Assembly (NCBI GenBank): GCA_947461205.1
Contig: CANHJG010000042.1
Span: 1-35,993 of the forward strand
Direction of reading: 5' to 3'
Length of the DNA stretch: 35,993 bases
Origin: Opitutia bacterium
GTDB taxonomy: Bacteria; Verrucomicrobiota; Verrucomicrobiia; Opitutales; Opitutaceae
The position numbers and the translations under genes were made by a program. Positions 16,062 through 24,217 of this stretch are shown piece by piece. Under the pieces are notes generated by a model, which had not been told where the DNA came from, did no database searches, and saw only the letters and a list, made by a program, of their open reading frames with translations. Each line of letters starts with the position of its first letter. Position 1 is the stretch's first letter.

Positions 16062-16286
16062 ATGAGCCGTTCCACGCCCATCTTTGCCCTCGGTCTCGTT
16101 TTCGTGTTTGCCGGCCTAGCGTTCGTGGCGTTCACGCTGCGTAAGGCCGCCGCGGCGCCCGGCGCGCCCGCCCCGCGCAAATCCGACCAACGCGCGCTCG
16201 CCGTCGAGCAAAAGAACGCCGTGAAACTGCGCATCGCCGGCGGCGTGATCGCCGCCTTCGGCGCCGCCCTCGTGCTGATTTCCTGA
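16062..16286 (+). CDS. Small two-helix membrane protein inside the nuo operon
   Basis: A 74-residue protein of unknown function. Residues 5-24 (TPIFALGLVFVFAGLAFVAF) and 55-73 (VKLRIAGGVIAAFGAALVLIS) are hydrophobic helices joined by a basic, proline-alanine-rich loop. By the positive-inside rule the loop should be cytoplasmic. It begins 18 bases after nuoG and stops 1 base before the nuoH ATG, so it is translated with the operon. It is too small and unlike NuoA (which has three helices and an acidic conserved loop). It may be an accessory or assembly subunit, which is inference from position only. Confidence 0.7.
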   Translation: MSRSTPIFALGLVFVFAGLAFVAFTLRKAAAAPGAPAPRKSDQRALAVEQKNAVKLRIAGGVIAAFGAALVLIS

Positions 16287-16287
16287 C

Positions 16288-17436
16288 ATGTTCGATTTCT
16301 TCTTCCAGTTGCATCCGGTCATTCAGGGCCTCGCGAAGGGCCTGGCGGTCATTATGGTGATCTTCCCGCTCGCGGGCGCATGCTCGCTCGCCGAGCGCAA
16401 GGTCTCCGCCTGGATGCAGGGCCGCCCCGGTCCCAACCGCGCCATCGTGCCGTGGATCGCGTGGATTCCGTTGCTCGGCGTGTTTCTCCAGAAACTCGGC
16501 GTGTTTCATCTGATGTCCGACGGCGGCAAGTTGCTCTTCAAAGAGGAACCCGTCCCCGGCCACGTGAACAAATTCTACTTCATCCTCGCGCCCGCCCTCG
16601 CGATCATGCCCGCGTTTACGACCGTCACCGTCGTTCCGTTCGGCGCCTACTTCGACGCCGCCGGTGCCGCCATTCCGCTGGTCCTCGCCGATGTCGACAT
16701 CGGCCTGCTCGCCGTGTTTGCCGTCTCCTCGCTCGGCATCTACTCGCTCATCCTCGCCGGCTGGGCCTCCAATTCCAAATACCCCTTCCTAGGCGGCGTC
16801 CGCGCCTCGGCGCAGCTCATCTCCTACGAACTGGCGATGACGATGTCGGTGATCCCGGTGTTTCTCTGGATCAACGCCCCCGGCCAGCCCGGCACGATGA
16901 GCCTGGCGAAGGCGGTCGAGTTCCAGAGCCTCCCGGGCTTCTGGGGTGGCTCGTGGTTCATTTTGCTGATGCCGCTCTCGGCCCTGATCTTCCTCATTTC
17001 GCTCTTCGCCGAGACCAACCGCCACCCGTTCGACATGGCCGAGTCCGAGTCCGACCTCGTCGGTGGCTTCCACACCGAATACGGCGCCTTCAAGTGGTCG
17101 CTCTTCTTCGTCGCGGAATACTCGCACATGATCATCGGTTCGGGCGTGTTCGTGCTGCTCTTCCTCGGCGGCTGGAATCCGCTCCCGTGGGTCCCCCTCT
17201 CCACCGCTGCGCAGCTGCTCGGCGTCGCCGGTCTGCCGCTCGTGGTCGGCGTGCTCTCGATCGTCATCTTCCTCGCGAAGGTCGTCGCGATGGTCTTTTT
17301 CTTCATGTGGGTGCGCTGGACGGTGCCGCGCTTCCGCTACGACCAGATCATGAAGCTCGGCTGGCAGAAACTGCTGCCGCTCTCCATCGCCAACCTGCTC
17401 TTCTACGCGATCGCCATCGCGGTGATTCAGAAATAA
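16288..17436 (+). CDS. nuoH: NADH:quinone oxidoreductase subunit H
   Basis: A 382-residue membrane subunit (ND1) that joins the peripheral arm to the membrane arm and lines the quinone tunnel. Signatures: AERKVSAWMQGRPGPNR near residue 35, ISYELAMTMSVIPV, and the acidic loop FAETNRHPFDMAESESDLVGGFHTEYG with the conserved E/D residues. About eight to nine transmembrane helices. The ATG lies directly after the small membrane gene, without overlap. nuoI follows after 20 bases. Confidence 0.97.
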   Translation: MFDFFFQLHPVIQGLAKGLAVIMVIFPLAGACSLAERKVSAWMQGRPGPNRAIVPWIAWIPLLGVFLQKLGVFHLMSDGGKLLFKEEPVPGHVNKFYFILAPALAIMPAFTTVTVVPFGAYFDAAGAAIPLVLADVDIGLLAVFAVSSLGIYSLILAGWASNSKYPFLGGVRASAQLISYELAMTMSVIPVFLWINAPGQPGTMSLAKAVEFQSLPGFWGGSWFILLMPLSALIFLISLFAETNRHPFDMAESESDLVGGFHTEYGAFKWSLFFVAEYSHMIIGSGVFVLLFLGGWNPLPWVPLSTAAQLLGVAGLPLVVGVLSIVIFLAKVVAMVFFFMWVRWTVPRFRYDQIMKLGWQKLLPLSIANLLFYAIAIAVIQK

Positions 17437-17456
17437 CCGCCCACCACTCCCGCGCT

Positions 17457-17999
17457 ATGGCCGTCATCCCTCTCGAACGCAAACCGCTCACCTTCGCCGA
17501 GCGCACCTACCTCCCGCAGATCGCGAGCGGGCTGTGGACGACGTTCAAGCGCATCTTTCAGCCGCAGGTCACGCTCTCCTATCCCGAGCAGCGGCCCGCG
17601 ATCCCGCCCGGCTACCGCGGCGTGCCGACGCTCGTGCGCGACCCCAACGGCCGCGAGAAATGCGTCTCCTGCCAGCTCTGCGAATTCGTCTGCCCACCCA
17701 AGGCCATCCGCATCACGCCCGGCGAAATTCCCGCCGACCAGGCCGACCGCGCCCACGTCGAAAAGGCCCCGCAGGCCTTCGACATCGACATGCTCCGCTG
17801 CATTTACTGCGGCCTCTGCCAGGAAGTCTGCCCGGAGGAGGCGATCTTCCTGCAGAACCAATATTCGCTGTCCGGTTACACCCGTGAGGAGATGGTCAAC
17901 CACAAGGATAAGCTCTACGAACTCGGTGGCACGATCCCCGATCAGCACTACAAGTGGGACCAAAAGAAAACCGCCGCCGAGCACGGCAACACGCACTGA
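17457..17999 (+). CDS. nuoI: NADH:quinone oxidoreductase subunit I
   Basis: A 180-residue subunit with two [4Fe-4S] clusters (N6a/N6b) that carry electrons to N2. Ligands: CVSCQLCEFVCP (Cys69, 72, 75, 79) and CIYCGLCQEVCP (Cys115, 118, 121, 125). The N-terminal amphipathic helix region (GLWTTFKRIFQPQVTLSYPE) sits on the membrane. The ATG at 17457 gives normal length; the frame is open far upstream through nuoH but unconserved. After it comes a 122-base gap with a repeat element, unusual inside this otherwise tight operon. Confidence 0.97.
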   Translation: MAVIPLERKPLTFAERTYLPQIASGLWTTFKRIFQPQVTLSYPEQRPAIPPGYRGVPTLVRDPNGREKCVSCQLCEFVCPPKAIRITPGEIPADQADRAHVEKAPQAFDIDMLRCIYCGLCQEVCPEEAIFLQNQYSLSGYTREEMVNHKDKLYELGGTIPDQHYKWDQKKTAAEHGNTH

Positions 18000-18036
18000 T
18001 GAGCACGAAGAAAAGTGGCGAGCTGCGAGTAGGGAA

Positions 18037-18108
18037 GAGCGAGCATGACGCTCGCTCCGACTCGTCGCGCCCCCTGCCGGCTACCCGCTACCCGCTACTC
18101 GCTACTCG
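18037..18108. repeat. Hairpin plus 7-bp tandem repeats between nuoI and nuoJ
   Basis: GAGCGAGC (18037-18044) and GCTCGCTC (18050-18057) form a perfect 8-bp hairpin with a 5-nt loop. At 18081-18108 four 7-bp units follow: CTACCCG twice, then CTACTCG twice. A complementary GCGAGTAGGG is present at 18026-18035, so a larger fold is possible. The element lies wholly between the nuoI stop and the nuoJ start. It may affect mRNA stability or segmental expression. Confidence 0.7.
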
Positions 18109-18121
18109 CGACTGATCTGCC

Positions 18122-18637
18122 ATGGCTCAAATCCTCTTCTACGCCTTCGCCCTCTTCACCCTCGCCTGCGCGGTGGGGGTCGTCGTGAACAAGAACGCCG
18201 TCAACGCCGCGATGTGCCTCCTGCTCTCGCTGGTCGGCGTCGCCGGCCTCTTCGTGCAGCTCGACGCCTACCTGCTGGCATTCCTCCTCCTCCTCGTCTA
18301 CGCGGGCGCGGTCGTCGCCTTGTTCCTCTTCATCGTCATGCTCCTCGACATGAAGGACACCGCAGCGCACGGCTTCCGGAAAATCTCCGGCTTCGCCTCG
18401 GTCTTCGCCCTCGGCCTCCTCGTGACCGGCGTCAGCACCTTCGTCGTGCGCGGCCGGCTCACTACGCCGAATCCGAACCTCGCGGCCGCCGTCGGCACCG
18501 ACCTGAAGCACTACGCCTACCAGCTCTTCACGACCTATCTCCTGCCGGTGCAGGTCATCGGTTTCCTTCTGCTCATCGCCATGCTCGGCGTCATCGTCCT
18601 CAGCAAACGCTGGGAAGGCCTCGACGACATCAAATGA
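18122..18637 (+). CDS. nuoJ: NADH:quinone oxidoreductase subunit J
   Basis: A 171-residue membrane subunit (ND6) with five predicted helices. Helix 3 has the pattern [20 protein letters not shown], which carries the pi-bulge region involved in coupling conformational change. [20 protein letters not shown] is also typical. The stop overlaps the nuoK start (ATGA at 18634-18637), so the two are translationally coupled. Confidence 0.96.
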   Translation: MAQILFYAFALFTLACAVGVVVNKNAVNAAMCLLLSLVGVAGLFVQLDAYLLAFLLLLVYAGAVVALFLFIVMLLDMKDTAAHGFRKISGFASVFALGLLVTGVSTFVVRGRLTTPNPNLAAAVGTDLKHYAYQLFTTYLLPVQVIGFLLLIAMLGVIVLSKRWEGLDDIK

Positions 18638-18942
18638 CCCCCGCGACCCTCAACGACTACGTCCTCATCAGCGCGGTGCTCTTCGCCATCGGGTTCTTTG
18701 GCGTGCTCCTGCGCCGTAACACGCTCGTGATCTTCATGAGCCTGGAGCTCATGCTCGTCGCCTCGACCCTCGCCCTCGTCGCGTTCTCGCGCTTCAACGG
18801 CACGATGGACGGCAACGTCTTCGTCTTCTTCATCCTCACCGTCGCCGCCGCCGAAGTCGCGGTCGGCCTCGCCATCATCGTCGCGCTCTTCCGTAAGCGC
18901 CACACCGTCCAGGTGGACGAGCTGAACACGCTGAAGAACTGA
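18634..18942 (+). CDS. nuoK: NADH:quinone oxidoreductase subunit K
   Basis: A 102-residue, three-helix subunit (ND4L). The conserved glutamates of the proton path are visible: one in [13 protein letters not shown] and one in [20 protein letters not shown]. Length is exactly that of the family. The ATG overlaps the nuoJ stop codon by ATGA. The upstream open frame inside nuoJ is a shadow. nuoL starts 5 bases after the stop. Confidence 0.97.
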   Translation: MTPATLNDYVLISAVLFAIGFFGVLLRRNTLVIFMSLELMLVASTLALVAFSRFNGTMDGNVFVFFILTVAAAEVAVGLAIIVALFRKRHTVQVDELNTLKN

Positions 18943-18947
18943 CGCCG

Positions 18948-20843
18948 ATGACCACGACGACCGTCGCTTACTTTCCCACGATCTTGCTGGTGCCGTTGAT
19001 CTCGGCCGCCGTGATCGCGCTCTTCCTGCGCCGCCAGGGCAACGCTGCCGCGGCCGTCTCGCTGGCCGCCGCCGCGTTCGTCGCTTTCGACGGCCTCCGC
19101 CTGGCCTTGGGCGGCGGCCGCTTCGAGTCCGCCACTGAATGGCTCCGCCTCGGCGACCTCGCGATCTCCCTCGGCTTCAAGTTCGACGATCTCGCCGCCC
19201 TTATGCTCGTGATCGTCGGCCTCGTCGGCCTCTGCGTCCACGTCTTCTCGCTCGGCTACATGGCGGACGACACGGCCAAGGCCCGCTATTTCGGCGGCCT
19301 CTCGATCTTCATGTTTTCGATGCTCGGGATCGTTTTCGCCGACAATCTTTTCATGATGTTTATCTTTTGGGAGCTGGTCGGTTTCAGCTCCTACGTACTC
19401 ATCAACCACTGGCACGAGAAACAGTCCGCCGCCGACGCCTCGAAGAAGGCCTTCATCGCGAATCGGGTCGGCGACTTCGGTTTCCTCCTCGGCATCGTGA
19501 TGTGCTATTGGCTCAACGGCACCGTCAACCTCACCGAGCTCGCCGCTAAGGGCGAGGCCCACACGCTCGTCGTCAGCACGCTGCTCCCGCTCCTCCTTTT
19601 CTGCGGCGCCGTCGGCAAGTCCGCCCAGCTGCCCCTCCACGTCTGGCTCCCCGACGCGATGGAAGGCCCGACACCCGTCTCCGCCCTGATCCACGCCGCG
19701 ACGATGGTCGCCGCCGGTATCTACATGCTTTGCCGCATCAACGTCCTGATGGTGCCGGACGCGCTCACCGTCATCCTGTGGACCGGCACCGCCACCGCGC
19801 TCTATGCCGCCCTCTGTGCGATTACGCAGAGCGACATCAAGAAAGTCCTGGCCTACTCGACGCTCTCCCAACTCGGCTACATGGTCGCCGCCTTCGGCCT
19901 CGGTTCGATGAGCGAAACCGACGCGCACAACGGCGTGACGCACACGCATGTCTACGCGGTCGGCGTCGGTGCCGCGATGTTCCATCTGACCACGCACGCC
20001 TTCTTCAAGGCACTGATGTTCCTCGGCTCCGGCGCCGTCATCCACGGCTGCCATCACGAGCAGGACATTTTGAAAATGGGCGGCCTGCGCACGCGGATGC
20101 CGGTGACTTTCTGGACCTTCACCATCGGCGTCGCCGCCATCATTGGCTTCCCCTATCTTGCCGGCTTCTTCTCGAAAGACGCGATCCTCTACCTCGCGTT
20201 CGCCAAGAACACGCCGGTCTTCGTGCTGCTCGCGCTGACCGCCGTGCTCACCTCTCTCTACATGGTGCGCCTCTGGAAACTCACCTTCCTCGGCGCACCC
20301 CGCAGCGACCACGCCGCCCATGCGCACGAGGGCGGTCTCACGCTTACGCTGCCGCTCGTACTCCTCGCGGCCCTTTCCCTCGTCGCCGGCTACCACACCC
20401 ACTACCCGGCCGTGTTCGCGGGCGTGTTCGACCTCATCCCCGAGGCGCATGGCACCGAGCATACGATCATCTTCGCCACCAGCCTCGCGGTCATGCTCGT
20501 CGGCGGGTCGATCGCCTGGTTCTTCTACCGGTCCACGCCGACCGACACCCTGGCCGACAAAGCCCCCGGTCTCTTCGCCGCGCTCGCCGCGCTGAAGCAC
20601 TCGTTCGACCGCGCCTACGATTATTACGTCGCAAAGATCCAGCAGCGCTTCGCCCTGTTCGTTAATTTCTTCGAGCAAATCTTCCTCGCCGGCCTGATCG
20701 TGCGCGGCCTCGCCGGTTTCGTCGGTCTCTTCGGCCTCGGTGCCCGCGCCCTCCATGTCGGTAACCTGAACGCCTACGTCTACTGGTTCCTCCTCGGCCT
20801 CGTCGGTTTGTGGCTGTTTGCGACCGGTCTGGTGACCCTCTGA
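18948..20843 (+). CDS. nuoL: NADH:quinone oxidoreductase subunit L
   Basis: A 631-residue antiporter-like proton-pumping subunit (ND5) with about 15-16 helices, including the lateral helix at the C-terminus. Signatures: MFIFWELVGFSSYVLI (key Glu), SAQLPLHVWLPDAMEGPTPVSALIHAATMVAAGIYM (key Lys and His residues nearby), KKVLAYSTLSQLGYM, and HAFFKALMFLGSGAVIH with the central Lys. It is full length. nuoM begins 7 bases after the stop. Confidence 0.97.
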   Translation: MTTTTVAYFPTILLVPLISAAVIALFLRRQGNAAAAVSLAAAAFVAFDGLRLALGGGRFESATEWLRLGDLAISLGFKFDDLAALMLVIVGLVGLCVHVFSLGYMADDTAKARYFGGLSIFMFSMLGIVFADNLFMMFIFWELVGFSSYVLINHWHEKQSAADASKKAFIANRVGDFGFLLGIVMCYWLNGTVNLTELAAKGEAHTLVVSTLLPLLLFCGAVGKSAQLPLHVWLPDAMEGPTPVSALIHAATMVAAGIYMLCRINVLMVPDALTVILWTGTATALYAALCAITQSDIKKVLAYSTLSQLGYMVAAFGLGSMSETDAHNGVTHTHVYAVGVGAAMFHLTTHAFFKALMFLGSGAVIHGCHHEQDILKMGGLRTRMPVTFWTFTIGVAAIIGFPYLAGFFSKDAILYLAFAKNTPVFVLLALTAVLTSLYMVRLWKLTFLGAPRSDHAAHAHEGGLTLTLPLVLLAALSLVAGYHTHYPAVFAGVFDLIPEAHGTEHTIIFATSLAVMLVGGSIAWFFYRSTPTDTLADKAPGLFAALAALKHSFDRAYDYYVAKIQQRFALFVNFFEQIFLAGLIVRGLAGFVGLFGLGARALHVGNLNAYVYWFLLGLVGLWLFATGLVTL

Positions 20844-20850
20844 TTTTGCG

Positions 20851-22386
20851 ATGAGCCAACTGCCTTTCGATCCTCTGCTCCTTTCCATCGCGGCTCCGCT
20901 CGCGCTGGCGCTCGCCATCGCGCTCGGTCTGCCGAAGCGCTGGTCGGTGCTCCTCGCCTACGGGGCCTTCGCGATTCCCGTGCTCATGGCGCTGCATGTC
21001 TGGTTCTATTTCGGCGACGTCGCCAAGGACCACGGCTACGCCTTCCTCACGCGCTACTCGACCGGTCTCGACGGTCTCGGGATCGGCCTGAAACTCGGCC
21101 TCAACGGCATCTCGCTCCCGCTCTTCGTCCTCGCCGCCCTCGTCGGTCTCGCTGCCGGTCTCTACGCGATCCAGTCCGGGGCCGAGCGGCTCAAGATCTA
21201 CCTCATGCTGCTGCTCATCATGCAGGGCGGCCTGATGGGCGTGTTCGCCAGCGTCGACGTTTTCTTTTTCTACTTCTTCCACGAACTCGCGCTGATCCCG
21301 ACCTTCATTATGGTCGGCGTCTGGGGCGGACGCGACCGCAGCTACGCGGCGATGAAGCTGACCATCTACCTCACGTTGGGCGCGATGGTCTCCCTCCTCG
21401 GTCTGATCATGCTTTACGTGAAGAGCGGGGCGCAAACGTTCGACCTCATCGCCCTCCGCGACCACCTCGCCGCCCATCCGCTCGGCGCCACGCTGCAGCA
21501 CAACATCGCCGGTCTTCTGCTCTTCGGTCTCGGCGTCCTCGTCTCGCTCTGGCCCCTGCACACCTGGGCGCCCCTCGGCTACGGCGCTGCGCCCAGCTCC
21601 GCCGCGATGCTTCACGCCGGGGTGCTGAAAAAATTCGGCCTCTATGGCCTGGTCCAAATCGCCCTGCCGCTGCTGCCTGACGGCCTCGCCCACTGGTCCC
21701 ACCCGCTCGCCTGGCTCGCCGTCATCGGTAACGTCCTCGTGGTCGGCCTCATCACCATTGCCCAGCGGGATCTCAAGCAGATGATCGGTTACAGTTCGGT
21801 CATGCATATGGGCTACGCGTTCCTCGGCATCGCCGCCGGCGGCATCATCGGCCCGGGCGGCGTCGTCCTGCTCATGGTCGCCCACGGGCTCTCCGTCGCT
21901 CTCCTCTTTCTCCTCGCGACCGCGATCTACCACCGCACGCAGACCTTCGCGATGGATGAAATGGGCGGTCTCGCCCAGAAGACTCCCGTCCTCGCGGCGT
22001 TCTTCGTCGCCGCGACGCTCGCCAGCATCGGCCTGCCGGGCTTCGCCAATTTCTGGGGCGAACTCGCGATCTTCGTCGCCCTCTGGAAATTCTCCCCGCT
22101 CATCACCGCCCTCGCGGTCGCCGGCGTCGTCCTCTCCGCCGTCTATGGTCTGCGTTCCGCCGCCCGGGTGTTCTTCGGCCCGTCGACCGAGGCCCTCGCC
22201 AAAGTCACCGCCGCGCACCCGCCCGCTGATCTCAGCTGGCAGGAAAAAATTCCCGCGCTCATTCTCCTCGCGGCGCTCCTCTTCGTCGGCTTCTGGCCGA
22301 AGTCGCTCACCGGGCCGATCAACGCCGCACTGACACCCGCCGCCGCTGCACCTGCCCGCGTGGTTCCGTCCGCTCCCTCCCTCTAA
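20851..22386 (+). CDS. nuoM: NADH:quinone oxidoreductase subunit M
   Basis: A 511-residue antiporter-like subunit (ND4). Signatures: FFYFFHELALIPTFIMVG (conserved Glu), LWPLHTWAPLGYGAAPSSAAMLHAGVLKKFGLYG, and LKQMIGYSSVMHMGYAFLG. The second motif has GYGAAPSSAAML where most bacterial NuoM read PDAHVEAPTAGSVLLA; the spacing and the Lys are kept. It is full length with about 14 helices. nuoN starts 15 bases after the stop. Confidence 0.96.
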   Translation: MSQLPFDPLLLSIAAPLALALAIALGLPKRWSVLLAYGAFAIPVLMALHVWFYFGDVAKDHGYAFLTRYSTGLDGLGIGLKLGLNGISLPLFVLAALVGLAAGLYAIQSGAERLKIYLMLLLIMQGGLMGVFASVDVFFFYFFHELALIPTFIMVGVWGGRDRSYAAMKLTIYLTLGAMVSLLGLIMLYVKSGAQTFDLIALRDHLAAHPLGATLQHNIAGLLLFGLGVLVSLWPLHTWAPLGYGAAPSSAAMLHAGVLKKFGLYGLVQIALPLLPDGLAHWSHPLAWLAVIGNVLVVGLITIAQRDLKQMIGYSSVMHMGYAFLGIAAGGIIGPGGVVLLMVAHGLSVALLFLLATAIYHRTQTFAMDEMGGLAQKTPVLAAFFVAATLASIGLPGFANFWGELAIFVALWKFSPLITALAVAGVVLSAVYGLRSAARVFFGPSTEALAKVTAAHPPADLSWQEKIPALILLAALLFVGFWPKSLTGPINAALTPAAAAPARVVPSAPSL

Positions 22387-22401
22387 CGCTTTCCCCCTGC
22401 G

Positions 22402-23916
22402 ATGAATCTCGAAGTCGTCAAACTCGCCGCGGCGGACAACCAGTGGGGGGCCATTTTCCCCGAGCTGATGCTCGCCTGTATCGCGCTCGCGCTGCTTGCG
22501 CTCGAAATCGTGCTGCCGAAAAAGCTCCACGCCTACATCCCCGATTTCGCCCTGTCCGGTCTCGTCGGCACGCTGGCCGGTCTGCTCTTCAACTTCCGTT
22601 CGGCCGCCCTCGGTCACGACACGTTCAACGGGCTGCTCCACCACAGTGAGGCCGGCCAGGTGATGCGGGCGTTTTTCCTGCTCGTGGCGATCCTCGTGTG
22701 CGTGCTCGCCCGCGTGAGCCTCGCGAAGCAGAAGATGCCGCGCATCGAGTTTTATCACCTCGTGCTGATTGTCACCGGGGCGATGATGCTCCTCGCGCAG
22801 AGCAACCACTTCGTGATGCTCTTTGTGGCCCTCGAGACCGTCACGATTGGGTTCTACATTCTCGTCAGCTATTTCCGCACGAGCACCGCCTCCCTCGAGG
22901 CCGGCCTGAAATACCTCGTGATGGGTGCGCTCAGCTCGGGCCTGCTGCTCTTCGGGATCGTCCTGCTCTACGGTGTCGCCGGCAACCCCGACCTGCCCGC
23001 TCATACGGCCAGCGCCATGAACTTCAAGGCTCTCGCCCAGTTCCTCGCCGCCAACCCGCACCACTTTCTCGCCAGCGCCGGCATCGTCCTCGTCCTCGCG
23101 GGCGTCGCCTTCAAGATCGGGGCGTTCCCCTTCCAAATCTGGGTGCCCGACGTTTACCAAGGGGCGCCGACGCCCGTCACCGCGTTCCTCGCGGTCGGCT
23201 CCAAGGCCGCGGGTTTTGCCGTCCTCCTGATTCTCGCCCGCGACGTCTTCGCCGCCTACGCGTGGCTGGTCACGCCGGTGCTCATTGCGATGGCCGCGGC
23301 CACGATCATTTTCGGCAACCTCGCCGCGCTGACGCAGCACAACGTCAAACGCCTGATCGGTCTCTCCGGTGTTTCGCATGCCGGTTTCCTCCTGCTCGGC
23401 GTCGTCGCGGCCGCGACCGTGCCGATGGCGCAGGGGGCGATCTATTTTTACCTGTTTGCCTACCTCATCGCGTCCTTTGCGGTGTTCGGCGTGATGACCC
23501 ATGTCGCGGGCGCCAACGACTCCGACCAGGATCTCGACCACTACGCGGGTCTTGCGAAAGAGAGTCCGTTCCTCGCCGCCGTGCTCGCGATCGGCCTCGG
23601 CTCGCTCGCCGGCATCCCGCCGCTGGCGGGTTTCATGGGCAAGCTCTTTATTTTCATCTCGGCCTTTCAGGGCGGCGCCCGCTGGCTCCTCGCCCTCGCC
23701 GCCGCTGGCGTCGTGATCTCGATCTACTATTACTTCGGTTGGATTAAAGCCGCCTTCTTCGAGCAATGGATGCCGCCTGCCGACACCGCGGACCCGCGCC
23801 CCGCGCGCACGCCGGTCAGTTTTGTGAGCGGCCTCACCCTCGGCAGCCTCGCCCTCGCGAGCGTCCTCCTCGGCTTCTACCAAGGCCCGCTCGGCCAGTG
23901 GTTGACGATGAAGTGA
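22402..23916 (+). CDS. nuoN: NADH:quinone oxidoreductase subunit N
   Basis: A 504-residue antiporter-like subunit (ND2), the last gene of the operon. Signatures: LFVALETVTIGFYILVSYFR, SLEAGLKYLVMGALSSGLLLFGIVLLYG, GVAFKIGAFPFQIWVPDVYQGAPTPVTAFL, and VKRLIGLSGVSHAGFLLLG. About 14 helices. Downstream is a relic rather than a gene. A hairpin at 23983-24001 could mark the end of transcription but has no T run. Confidence 0.97.
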   Translation: MNLEVVKLAAADNQWGAIFPELMLACIALALLALEIVLPKKLHAYIPDFALSGLVGTLAGLLFNFRSAALGHDTFNGLLHHSEAGQVMRAFFLLVAILVCVLARVSLAKQKMPRIEFYHLVLIVTGAMMLLAQSNHFVMLFVALETVTIGFYILVSYFRTSTASLEAGLKYLVMGALSSGLLLFGIVLLYGVAGNPDLPAHTASAMNFKALAQFLAANPHHFLASAGIVLVLAGVAFKIGAFPFQIWVPDVYQGAPTPVTAFLAVGSKAAGFAVLLILARDVFAAYAWLVTPVLIAMAAATIIFGNLAALTQHNVKRLIGLSGVSHAGFLLLGVVAAATVPMAQGAIYFYLFAYLIASFAVFGVMTHVAGANDSDQDLDHYAGLAKESPFLAAVLAIGLGSLAGIPPLAGFMGKLFIFISAFQGGARWLLALAAAGVVISIYYYFGWIKAAFFEQWMPPADTADPRPARTPVSFVSGLTLGSLALASVLLGFYQGPLGQWLTMK

Positions 23917-23938
23917 GGGCGGTCTGCGCGCGCTGATT

Positions 23939-24217
23939 TCACGGAGGGGAAGTCGCGAGATTTTCTCCACCCAAGTCGGTTTCCCGCGATCCAATCGCGG
24001 GGAGCGCAGCTCGTGATACAGCGACGCGCACGGCGGTTTCGTCCCGGCTCATGATTCTTCCCGTCTCGGCCTAGGTGCGCCAAACATCGGGACACACGTC
24101 GTAGCTGGTGGGCCAATTCAAAACGCCGTGAGCGATGAACGCCTAGGCGAAGAAGCGCTCCTCGCCCAGTGGTTCGACGATCGGCCCGCGTCGAGCGTTC
24201 AGGTAGTCCGAAAGCTC
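23939..24217 (-). pseudogene. DUF2442-like relic with two amber codons
   Basis: One minus-strand frame reads ELSDYLNARRGPIVEPL (from 24217), then EERFFA, TAG (24143-24145), AFIAHGVLNWPTSYDVCPDVW, then RT and TAG (24071-24073), AETGRIMSRDE, and runs to TGA at 23939-23941. LSDYLNxRRGPIFEPL and WP...DVCPD are the marks of DUF2442 proteins, usually antitoxin-like partners of DUF4160 toxins. The start is missing: its first recognisable codon overlaps the stop of the next gene, so the 5' end was cut off. No toxin remnant is seen. There is no frameshift. Confidence 0.65.
23983..24001. repeat. Perfect hairpin after nuoN
   Basis: CCCGCGAT (23983-23990) pairs with ATCGCGGG (23994-24001) across CCA. 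It lies 66 bases after the nuoN stop and inside the tail of the DUF2442-like relic frame. It lacks a T run on either side, so it is not a standard intrinsic terminator. It could stabilise the 3' end of the nuo transcript or be another REP-like element. Confidence 0.45.

Noticed and set aside
18081-18108. CRISPR array between nuoI and nuoJ
   Set aside because: The units are only 7 bp and directly adjacent, without spacers.
18657-20918. 753-codon minus-strand frame across nuoK-nuoL
   Set aside because: Antisense shadow of strongly conserved membrane subunits.
20662-23994. 1110-codon minus-strand frame across nuoL-nuoN
   Set aside because: An antisense shadow, made of repeated charged residues (Glu, Arg, Gly, Asp) with no domain.
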